From positions 1 through 5,554 of the forward strand of contig CAADUV010000261.1 of the NCBI GenBank assembly GCA_900752305.1: a stretch of 5,554 nucleotides of DNA, in the 5' to 3' direction. The notes beneath the pieces are model-generated. The model ran no database searches and was not told where the DNA came from. It saw only the letters and a program-made list of their open reading frames with translations. Source of the DNA: an uncultured Oscillospiraceae bacterium. GTDB taxonomy: Bacteria; Bacillota; Clostridia; Oscillospirales; Oscillospiraceae. Position 1 is the stretch's first letter. Each line of letters opens with the position of its first letter. Below are positions 1-5,017 of the stretch, piece after piece. The position numbers and the translations under genes are program-made.

Positions 1-10
1 AAATGGTAAC

Positions 11-38
11 GATGCGTCTGGCGAAAGCCAGGCGCATC
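11..38. other. 12-bp hairpin with GAAA tetraloop
   Basis: GATGCGTCTGGC (11-22) and GCCAGGCGCATC (27-38) pair along 12 bp, with one G-U wobble, and close on a GAAA (GNRA) loop. No U-tract follows, so it is not a standard terminator alone. It lies just after a possible TAA stop (7-9) of an upstream plus-strand gene and 7 nt before the terminator at 46-71. It could be a 3'-end stabilising hairpin of the upstream transcript or the tail of a small RNA. Confidence 0.6.
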
Positions 39-45
39 AGCCGTT

Positions 46-71
46 TCCGGGCTTTTCAGCCCGGATTTTTT
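46..71 (+). terminator. Rho-independent terminator upstream of TetR gene
   Basis: CCGGGC (47-52) and GCCCGG (59-64) pair perfectly, with an extra T46-A65 pair and a 6-nt loop, followed by TTTTTT (66-71). It ends a transcript entering from outside the window. The TetR start is only 41 nt beyond the U-tract and I see no convincing promoter in that gap, so TetR may depend on read-through. Confidence 0.8.
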
Positions 72-112
72 CTAAGCAGAAGATCGCGCCTGGAGCGGAA
101 AGGGTGGAAGTG

Positions 113-748
113 ATGGCTCCGAAGAACAAGTTCACAAAAGCGGAAATGGTAGAGGCGGCACTGCAGGTCGTGCGGGCGAAGGGTCTCGGCGGCCTGACTG
201 CAAAGACGATGGCAGAGGAGCTGGGCACATCCACACAGCCGGTCTTCACGGGCTTTGGCTCTATGGACGGCGTGAAACGGGAGGTGTGCGCCGCCGCGGT
301 GCGGGTGTACGACCGCTACACCGATGCAGGACTGCACCAGGAGAACCCGTTCCTTGGCGTTGGTATGCAGTATATCCGCTTCGCCCGGGAGGAACCGGAG
401 CTGTATCGGCTCTTGTTCTTGATCCGAACCCAGGGGCAGGAGTGCAGCGCCATGGAGTCCATGGCGCATTTGCAAGCCCTTGTGCGTCCCACCCTGATGG
501 AGATTTATCAGATCACCGCCGAAGAAGCGGACGTTTATTTCCGCGACCTGTGGTTTGTGTCCCACAGCCTGGCGACCCTGATCGTCACCGGCGACTGCCC
601 CTACTCGGATCAGGAGATCGGGCAGATACTGACCGGCGTCAGCATCAGCATTTGCAAATCCATCAAGGAGATCCCCGGCTTTGCCGCAGGCACCTTTGAC
701 CGGGACGCGGCCTTTCGTGCGCTGATCGGGCAGGACCCGGAAGGATGA
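113..748 (+). CDS. TetR/AcrR-family transcriptional regulator
   Basis: This 211-aa protein is a probable one-component DNA-binding repressor. Residues about 8-54 form a TetR N-terminal helix-turn-helix (FTKAEMVEAAL, then LTAKTMAEELGTSTQPVFTGF). The rest is an all-helical ligand/dimerisation domain of the WHG type (for example YIRFAREEPELYRLLFL around residue 85). The length is normal and I see no break. ATG 113 is chosen because AAAGGG (99-104) lies 8 nt upstream; an in-frame GTG at 104 overlaps that site. A strong terminator follows and the gene converges on the ABC exporter remnant. In related Clostridia such regulators often sit beside ABC exporters, so its target may have been the lost transporter (inference). 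The ligand is unknown. Confidence 0.9.
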   Translation: MAPKNKFTKAEMVEAALQVVRAKGLGGLTAKTMAEELGTSTQPVFTGFGSMDGVKREVCAAAVRVYDRYTDAGLHQENPFLGVGMQYIRFAREEPELYRLLFLIRTQGQECSAMESMAHLQALVRPTLMEIYQITAEEADVYFRDLWFVSHSLATLIVTGDCPYSDQEIGQILTGVSISICKSIKEIPGFAAGTFDRDAAFRALIGQDPEG

Positions 749-769
749 AATGCCGCCCATCAGCCCAAA

Positions 770-814
770 CGCCGCTCTGTTGACCTTACCTAGGCCAGCA
801 GAGCGGCGCTTTTT
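770..814 (+). terminator. Terminator of TetR gene, between convergent genes
   Basis: CGCCGCTCTG (770-779) pairs with CAGAGCGGCG (799-808) over 10 bp, and the 19-nt loop can form a short inner stem. TTTTT (810-814) follows on the plus strand. On the minus strand only a TTT run follows the stem, so it would end the opposing ABC remnant transcript less efficiently. Confidence 0.88.
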
Positions 815-820
815 CGTTTC

Positions 821-1200
821 TTACAGCTTCCAGCGCACAGCCTGTTCCCGTCCCGTAATGAACCGGCGATAGATGCCTTCCTGGGCCATCAGTTTCCCAT
901 GAGTGCCCCGCTGGACGATGCGTCCCGCATCCTACCACCAAGATCTGGTCGGCGTGCCGCACTGTCTTCTCGTGGGTCAGTGCCCCGATGGCCTCCATCC
1001 GCTCCTTCTCGTCCTCCGGATCCACGTTAGCCGTGGCCTCGTCCAGGATGATGGGCGCGTCCTTCATCATGGCGCGGGCGATGGAGATGCGCCAGCACGT
1101 ACACGCTGTCCGCTGTGATGCGTCCCAGAAGGAAGTGATGAGCTTGGCGATGGTGGATTTCCCGCTGCCGGAGGGGCCCACAAAGGCGCTGATGGCCGCC
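821..1200 (-). pseudogene. ABC exporter ATPase remnant (nucleotide-binding domain only)
   Basis: Read on the minus strand, this is what remains of an exporter-type ABC protein. One frame gives the Walker A region AFVGPSGSGKSTIAKL and SFWD. After a jump that loses the Q-loop and the LSGG signature come ISIARAMMKDAPIILDEATANVDPE (Walker B and D-loop). HEKT then runs straight into VRHADQILVV, so the H-loop histidine segment is gone. Near 930 the frame shifts, and the true C-terminus (GRIVQRGTHGKLMAQ, then FITGREQAVRWKL and a TAA at 823-821) is in another frame. The whole membrane domain is absent. Family knowledge: a complete half-exporter of this type is about 580 aa. It cannot make an active ATPase. 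The upstream end is fused to an ECF S-component fragment. Confidence 0.88.
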
Positions 1201-1335
1201 GCCCAAGGACAGGATGAGGTAGGAGAGGGAGTTGACCAGCTTGCTCCGACAGTGCCGGATGTCAGCCACCAGGTCAGCCACCAGCCCCATCACCAGATCT
1301 TTGACGGTCAGGCCCTTTTTGCGTGTTGTCTGCAT
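1201..1335 (-). pseudogene. ECF transporter S component (Trep_Strep/MptD-like) remnant
   Basis: A strong site AAAGGAGG (complement of 1342-1349) lies 6 nt before the minus-strand ATG at 1335. The peptide begins KKGLTVKDLV, the usual N-terminus of the Trep_Strep/MptD-type S components of ECF importers. It then jumps to MGLVADLVADI and SKLVNSLSYLILSLG, which I match to a region far inside that family (the GLVADLI and LSYLVFSLG stretches, from memory). Most of a roughly 190-aa membrane protein is therefore missing. The reading frame then runs out of frame into an ABC exporter ATPase at a GGCGGC run near 1194-1205. A 12-bp tandem duplication lies inside it. The start region and its control sites look intact, but the product cannot bind substrate. 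Confidence 0.75.
1261..1284. repeat. Perfect 12-bp tandem duplication
   Basis: GTCAGCCACCAG occurs twice head to tail (1261-1272, 1273-1284). On the minus strand it encodes LVAD-LVAD inside the S-component remnant. It keeps frame and is best explained as slippage in an unselected gene. Confidence 0.9.
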
Positions 1336-1363
1336 GGGAATCCTCCTTTGTGTGTCGGACGGT

Positions 1364-1392
1364 TTGACTTTTGTGCCGTCGTTTGCTATACT
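1364..1392 (+). promoter_or_regulatory. Sigma-70 promoter of the AraC-family gene and downstream genes
   Basis: TTGACT (1364-1369) and TATACT (1387-1392) are separated by exactly 17 bp. The expected start is near 1399, inside the dyad at 1395-1412. It would drive the AraC remnant and the methyltransferase genes behind it. Confidence 0.82.
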
Positions 1393-1415
1393 CCGGTTAG
1401 AGTTCGCTAACCAAA
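1385..1415 (-). promoter_or_regulatory. Possible divergent promoter for the S-component remnant
   Basis: On the minus strand TTGGTT (complement of 1410-1415) and TATAGC (complement of 1385-1390) could be -35 and -10 boxes. The 19-bp spacer is long and the match is weak. It would overlap the plus-strand promoter and place the dyad in its spacer, a usual repressor position. Confidence 0.35.
1395..1412. promoter_or_regulatory. Dyad operator GGTTAG-N6-CTAACC
   Basis: GGTTAG (1395-1400) and CTAACC (1407-1412) form a perfect 6-bp inverted repeat around AGTTCG. It covers about -4 to +14 of the plus promoter and sits between two divergent genes, so it is well placed for a repressor of both. The half-sites resemble the GGTTAG/CTAACC arms of DtxR/IdeR iron boxes, although those are spaced more closely. 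The regulator is not identified; AraC, TetR or a metalloregulator are all possible. Confidence 0.65.
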
Positions 1416-1463
1416 CCTGAGGGTAACAGATTCCGACGATTCCAGCAAGATTTGGCGGCGGCC

Positions 1464-1886
1464 ATGTTCTACGAGGCCAAGGTGACGGAGGACAGCGCCC
1501 TGGTGGTGGATGCGTGGAAGGCTCAGTCCAAGCGGCAGGGACGCACCCTGTCGGCGGCCGACCTGGCGGGGCTGCAAAATGTGGTCAGCTACATCACCGA
1601 CCACTACGCCTTTGACCTGCCCTTGAAACGGCTGGCCAACATCGCCTGCATGAGTGAGAGCAAGCTCAAGACTTGCTTCAAACAACATTTCGGCGGTACC
1701 GTCACCCGGTACATCCAGGCCCGCCGCATGAGCCAGGCGGAGCACCTGCTCATCGACACCGACTTCACCATGGGACAGGTGGCGCAGATGATCGGCTGCA
1801 CCACGTCCAGCCGGTTTGCGGAGCTGTTCAAGAAGAGTACGGGCATTCTGCCCATGGAATATCGTAAATTAGCGCGGAAGAAATGA
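1464..1886 (+). pseudogene. AraC-family regulator, N-terminally truncated
   Basis: The surviving 140 residues are the DNA-binding end of an AraC/XylS activator. A short linker (AMFYEAKV) is followed by two helix-turn-helix units: PLKRLANIACMSESKLKTCF, then FTMGQVAQMIGCTTSSRFAE with FKKSTGILPMEYRK, the family signature. Full-length members are about 280-320 aa, so the sensing domain is gone. The frame is open back only to a TAG at 1398-1400, inside the operator dyad. Neither ATG 1464 nor TTG 1452 has a Shine-Dalgarno site, although the promoter is good, which suggests a deletion joined the 5' leader to the middle of the gene. It might still give a free DNA-binding domain. The next gene starts 19 nt after its stop. 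Confidence 0.8.
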
Positions 1887-1905
1887 GAACGAAGGAGGAG
1901 TGGAG

Positions 1906-2595
1906 ATGGAGCGAAAGGAAGCCATCCGGAACGCCTACCGCCTGACCGGCGGCAACAGCTTTTACGACGGCATGATCACCTGCTCCACCGTGCCGGGACG
2001 CGCGGTGTGCCGGCTGGTGTGGGGGATGGACAAAGCCCGGTGCGACGCCTACCTGGCCGACGCCCTGTCCGGTATCCCGGAGGACTTTTCCGGCCGGCTG
2101 CTGGAGGTGCCGGTGGGCACGGGCATCTTGACCATGCCCCTGTACCAGACCCTGCCGCAGGCGGACATCACCTGTCTGGATTACTCGCCGGATATGATGG
2201 CCCAGGCACAGGAGAAGGCGGCACGGATGGGGTTACAGAACGTGACCTTCCAGCAGGGGGACGTGAGCGCACTGCCCTACGCCGATGGCAGCTTTGACGC
2301 GGTGCTCTCCCTGAACGGCTTCCACGCCTTTCCCGACAAAGAGGCCGCCTACCGGGAGACCTGTCGGGTGCTCAAGCCCGGCGGGACCTTCTGCGGCTGC
2401 TTCTACGTGGAGGGTGGCTACCCCCGCACCGACCGGCTCATCCGCCGTCTCTACCAGCCCATGAAGTTCTTCACGCCGCCCTACGAGACGGTGGACAGCC
2501 TGGAAGCCGGGTTGAGAAAAAGTTACGCCCAAGTCACCGTCGGCCACGTGAAGAGCATCGCCTGGTTCGTCTGCCGCAAGGGGGAGCCGGGATGA
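1906..2595 (+). CDS. Class I SAM-dependent methyltransferase (first)
   Basis: This 229-aa cytoplasmic enzyme should transfer a methyl group from S-adenosylmethionine to a small molecule. Motif I is LLEVPVGTGILT (residues 65-76), giving the E-x-x-x-G-x-G SAM loop. LDYSPDMM (91-98) supplies the acidic residue expected to bind the ribose. FQQGDVSALPYADGSFDAV (115-133) contains the adenine-side Asp and motif IV, and RVLKPGGTF is the motif before beta-5. The N-terminal 60 residues (GGNSFYDGMITC) form a cap likely to define the substrate, which is unknown. ATG 1906 is chosen because AAGGAGG (1892-1898) lies 7 nt upstream; the GTG at 1900 is too close. It follows the AraC remnant by 19 nt and looks complete, unlike its neighbours. 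Confidence 0.88.
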   Translation: MERKEAIRNAYRLTGGNSFYDGMITCSTVPGRAVCRLVWGMDKARCDAYLADALSGIPEDFSGRLLEVPVGTGILTMPLYQTLPQADITCLDYSPDMMAQAQEKAARMGLQNVTFQQGDVSALPYADGSFDAVLSLNGFHAFPDKEAAYRETCRVLKPGGTFCGCFYVEGGYPRTDRLIRRLYQPMKFFTPPYETVDSLEAGLRKSYAQVTVGHVKSIAWFVCRKGEPG

Positions 2596-2654
2596 ACTAC
2601 TTCGCATTTGGCCGGGCGCACCGGCGTTGGCTGGAGTGGAGAAAAGGAGGATGA
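2592..2654 (+). CDS. Candidate 20-aa coupling peptide between methyltransferases
   Basis: ATG 2592 overlaps the TGA of the preceding methyltransferase (ATGA) and follows GGGGGAG (2581-2587) by 4-5 nt. The 20 codons (beginning MNYFAFGRAHRRW, rich in aromatic and basic residues) end at TGA 2652-2654, just past the Shine-Dalgarno site of the next gene. It could translationally couple the two methyltransferases across the 64-nt gap. It could also be the leftover start of a deleted gene. I do not recognise the peptide, and expression is unproven. Confidence 0.35.
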   Translation: MNYFAFGRAHRRWLEWRKGG

Positions 2655-2659
2655 GGGCG

Positions 2660-3259
2660 ATGTTTTGGGATCGGGTCGCATGGGTGTATGATGTCTTCGC
2701 TAGGGGCATCAACCGGAAGGCCAATCAGAGGATGTGTGCCGTGGTGGGAGAGCTGATCTCCCCCATGGACGAAGTGTTGGAGTGCGCCTGTGGGACGGGT
2801 CTGCTCAGTGGGGTCATCGTGCCCCGGTGCAGACAGCTGGTTGCTACGGATTTCTCAGAAAAGATGCTGAAACGGGCGAAAAAGAAGGGAAAACGGTGGG
2901 AAAATGCCCACTTTGAACAGGCAGACCTGCTGCACCTGCCCTATCCCAACCAGCGCTTTGACGTGGTGGTCGCCGCCAACGTCATCCACCTGCTGGACGA
3001 GCCTTATCGGGCGCTGCGGGAACTGGATCGGGTTTGCCGCAGGGGCGGCAAGGTCGTCATCCCCACCTATCTCAACCAGACCGACAAGGGCACCACCAAC
3101 ACCGTTTCCGACGCCATCGGCAAGGCGGGTGCGGATTTCAAGCGGGCGTTCACTTGGGACAGCTATCAACAGTTCTTTGCCGACGCTGGCTACGAGGACG
3201 TGACCTACACCCTCTGTCCGGGTAGGATCCCCTGCGCCGTGGCGGTGCTCTGTGTATAA
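2660..3259 (+). CDS. Class I SAM-dependent methyltransferase (second)
   Basis: This is a compact 199-aa methyltransferase. Motif I is VLECACGTGLLS (residues 39-50), ATDFSEKML (62-70) carries the acidic end of beta-2, and FEQADLLHLPYPNQRFDVVV (85-104) contains the adenine-binding Asp and motif IV. CRRGGKVVIPTY is the pre-beta-5 turn. The first 30 residues (WDRVAWVYDVFARGINRKAN) resemble the N-terminal helix of UbiE/MenG-like small-molecule methyltransferases; the substrate cannot be told. ATG 2660 lies 9 nt after AAGGAGG (2644-2650), whereas ATG 2651 directly abuts that site. No lesions are seen. It is not a copy of the first methyltransferase: the motifs differ and the cap is shorter. The next gene starts 15 nt after its stop, so they share a transcript. 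Confidence 0.87.
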   Translation: MFWDRVAWVYDVFARGINRKANQRMCAVVGELISPMDEVLECACGTGLLSGVIVPRCRQLVATDFSEKMLKRAKKKGKRWENAHFEQADLLHLPYPNQRFDVVVAANVIHLLDEPYRALRELDRVCRRGGKVVIPTYLNQTDKGTTNTVSDAIGKAGADFKRAFTWDSYQQFFADAGYEDVTYTLCPGRIPCAVAVLCV

Positions 3260-3274
3260 GAGGAGACAGATGAA

Positions 3275-3691
3275 ATGGACATCAAACGGTTGGGCAACCC
3301 GGCCGGAAAAAGTGTCATGCTGCTCCACGGCAACCTGATGTGCTGGCGGCAGTTTGAAGACCTCATCCCGTACCTGGAACCAGACTATTGCATCCACGCT
3401 GTCAGTTTCGACGGCTTTGACGGCACCGGCCAGACCACCTACACCACCGCCCAGGCCCAGGCAGACCGGCTGGCGGAGTACCTGGATTTTGGGGTGCTCA
3501 ACCGGCTCATCTTGAAGGTCATGTCCTCGAAGCAGTACAAGACGGCACACGAGAAGTCCATGCCCGCCTGGGCGCTGCGCTTTATGGGGCAGACGGAGGA
3601 GCGGGAGGGGCACATGAAGAAGGCGCTGAAGATTCTGCGCCAGGCGTATCCCAAGCGCACCACCCGATGCTTCCCCGGCTACGGCCACGGG
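3275..3691 (+). pseudogene. Alpha/beta-hydrolase, internally deleted
   Basis: AGAGGAG (3259-3265) lies 9 nt before ATG 3275. The first 70 residues look like an alpha/beta-hydrolase: the strand and oxyanion region VMLLHGNLMCWRQFEDLIPYL, then HAVSFDGFDGTGQT. Directly after AEYL the protein jumps to a helical stretch (RLILKVMSSKQYKT, then MKKALKILRQAYPKRTT) and FPGYGHGD, which probably carries the C-terminal catalytic His loop. The strand with the nucleophile elbow (G-x-S-x-G), expected about 25-30 residues after the oxyanion region, is absent. Typical members are about 230-260 aa, and only about 139 residues remain before the fusion to a methyltransferase. It should have no hydrolase activity. 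A protein may still be made, reading out of frame to a stop at 3842-3844. Confidence 0.72.
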
Positions 3692-4008
3692 GACGCCAAT
3701 CACCTGGGCCTGCCGAGTCCTTCGACGCGGTCATCAGCAACTGCATCTATCACAACATCATGGGTGCAGACAAGCAGGCGCTGCTGCTGGAGAGTCTGCG
3801 GGTGCGGAAAAAGGGCGGTGTGTTCGTGCTGCATGACAATATGAAGCGGCAGATGTATGGCGACATGGGTGCCTTCATGCAGAAATTGCAGGACATGGGC
3901 TTTGCAAAGGCGGCATACGTGGAGACCGCTGCCGACATCTTCGGCTCCAAGGGCCGTGCCGCCAGGATGATGCTGGGGGATTCCGCCATGATCGTGGGCA
4001 GAAAGTGA
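3689..4008 (+). pseudogene. C-terminal half of a third SAM-dependent methyltransferase
   Basis: GDANHL (3689-3706, in the hydrolase frame) followed by ESFDAVISNCIYHNIMGADK (from 3715, one frame over) is a methyltransferase motif III-IV block. It continues through LRVRKKGGVFVLHDNMK and on to LGDSAMIVGRK and a TGA at 4006-4008. SAM-binding motif I and the whole N-terminal half are missing, and a one-base (mod 3) loss between 3709 and 3715 breaks the frame. The closest family match I recall is the membrane-associated class I methyltransferases that carry SN-x-x-YHNIMGADKQALL-like blocks. No start codon with a ribosome site exists in its own frame; ATG 3667 lies inside the hydrolase. I see no terminator in the 50 nt after the stop. 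Confidence 0.78.
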
Positions 4009-4028
4009 CCGGGAAGCGGGGAAAGTGC

Positions 4029-4057
4029 TTGCGCATCCTGACAAAATAAGCTATAAT
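4029..4057 (+). promoter_or_regulatory. Sigma-70 promoter of the 79-aa gene
   Basis: TTGCGC (4029-4034), a 17-bp spacer, and a perfect TATAAT (4052-4057). The start should be near 4064. The leader can fold GGAATG (4063-4068) with CATTCC (4077-4082), ending 4 nt before the Shine-Dalgarno site. Confidence 0.82.
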
Positions 4058-4098
4058 AAATGGGAATGATCGATTACATTCCAATGAGGAGGATCGCT

Positions 4099-4338
4099 AT
4101 GCACAAGAGATACGAGGATTATCGTTTTCAGGTCATGTATCAGCATCCCAAGCTGTCGGAAGATCCCGATAAGTTTGAGTGCTACTATGAGACCAACTTT
4201 ATCGACCATGCCAAGTACTACGCCATCACCCTGTTGGGGAAGGGCGCAACCGTCTATGTGTTCGACAAGGAGCTGAACCAGCGGGTGCGGGACTTTGAGC
4301 ACATTGCGCACAAGGTGCCCAAGCAGGAAGACGAATAA
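4099..4338 (+). CDS. Small orphan protein, 79 aa, function unknown
   Basis: AGGAGG (4087-4092) lies 6 nt before ATG 4099, with a strong promoter upstream and a strong terminator 17 nt after the stop, so this is a complete monocistronic unit. The protein is hydrophilic and rich in Tyr, Lys, Asp and Glu. It begins MHKRYEDYRFQVMYQHPKL, has a central strand-like GKGATVYVFDKELNQRV, and ends with a charged tail (KQEDE). I see no signal peptide, membrane segment, Cys-x-x-Cys pair or helix-turn-helix, and do not recognise a family. It looks like a small cytoplasmic alpha/beta protein. Regular codon use and full signals argue that it is real. It seems unrelated to the eroded locus before it. Confidence 0.8.
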   Translation: MHKRYEDYRFQVMYQHPKLSEDPDKFECYYETNFIDHAKYYAITLLGKGATVYVFDKELNQRVRDFEHIAHKVPKQEDE

Positions 4339-4355
4339 GGCTGACCGAGCATCAG

Positions 4356-4389
4356 AACGCACTGCGTGAGGATACGCAGTGCGTTTTTT
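4356..4389 (+). terminator. Rho-independent terminator of the 79-aa gene
   Basis: AACGCACTGCGT (4356-4367) and ACGCAGTGCGTT (4374-4385) form a perfect 12-bp stem with a 6-nt loop and run into TTTTTT (4384-4389). Confidence 0.95.
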
Positions 4390-5017
4390 CTGTCTGTGGG
4401 GACGGGGACGTCGTTTGGGGTGAAATTGTTGCAAACTGTGAGCGGCGGGCGGACAATGGATGGCTGGGGGTGCCCAGGTTTTGGCAGGGGCTTTGATGAA
4501 AGCGGCGGGGGGAGCGGAGCGATGAAGAGGGGATGGAGGGGGGCAACATAGTGTGGAAATGGCAGAGAAGGGCGGGAGAACCGGTTTCCAGCAGGGGTTT
4601 TCCGGAAAAACCGACCGGTCTGGAGGGGTTTTTAGATGGGTTGCTTATATTTTAATGTGTCCGAGGGAGTCCGGTGGGCAAAATCGTCAAAAAAACGAGA
4701 GGATTTCCCCTGTCCCGCGGGGCAAGCCACCCGGCTGCCCTGTGGGGAAAGAACCTGCCCGGAACACGTCCTGCAAAGTGAGGTTGACAACTTGTGCCCG
4801 ACCCTTTGCCAAGCAGGCGGACGGGACGGAGTGGGAAGGGAGGGGCGAGGGGGCAAAAAGCTGCCCTTTTCCGGCCGCGGGATGCCCAGGGACGCCCCAT
4901 CCGAACGGAAGGCTTTCCCACAGTAAATGTTGCGGTTTCCGGAGAAATTGCGAATTTTTTCACAAGAACCGACCCGATTTGCTGGGGGGAAAAATAGGTG
5001 CTTCTTGTAAAAAATCA
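4390..5017. other. Palindrome-rich, gene-free intergenic region
   Basis: No frame on either strand here has a start with a ribosome-binding site and protein-like composition; open stretches are Pro/Arg/Gly/Ser-rich, as expected of GC-rich noncoding DNA. What is visible: G-runs on the plus strand (4397-4543, including 4507-4512, 4529-4532 and 4538-4543); three exact palindromes AACCGGTT (4579-4586), TTTTCCGGAAAA (4598-4609) and GACCGGTC (4613-4620); a compound hairpin at 4704-4750; a GGGCA/TGCCC hairpin with TTTT at 4851-4870; and GGATG/CATCC at 4880-4902. The hairpin density and long span suggest an interspersed intergenic element of the kind found in many copies in gut Clostridia. This is an inference only. 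Confidence 0.5.
4704..4750. repeat. Compound hairpin in intergenic region
   Basis: TTTCCCC (4704-4710) pairs with GGGGAAA (4744-4750). Inside it GGGC (4720-4723) pairs with GCCC (4737-4740) and, past a bulged A, AGCC (4725-4728) with GGCT (4733-4736) around an ACCC loop. No U-tract follows on either side, so it is not a terminator. Confidence 0.6.

Noticed and set aside
56..760. Long minus-strand open frame opposite the TetR gene
   Set aside because: It is the antisense shadow of a clear TetR coding frame, has low-complexity composition and no ribosome-binding site.
1900..1908. GTG 1900 as start of the first methyltransferase
   Set aside because: Only one nucleotide separates it from AAGGAGG (1892-1898), whereas ATG 1906 has the normal 7-nt spacing.
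2855..3703. 282-codon minus-strand open frame opposite the second methyltransferase and the hydrolase
   Set aside because: The plus strand has recognisable family motifs and ribosome sites throughout. The antisense product has no recognisable domain and reflects GC-rich codon bias.
821..4008. Insertion sequence or transposon as the cause of gene damage
   Set aside because: No transposase motif, terminal inverted repeat or target-site duplication is visible; the junctions look like plain deletions.
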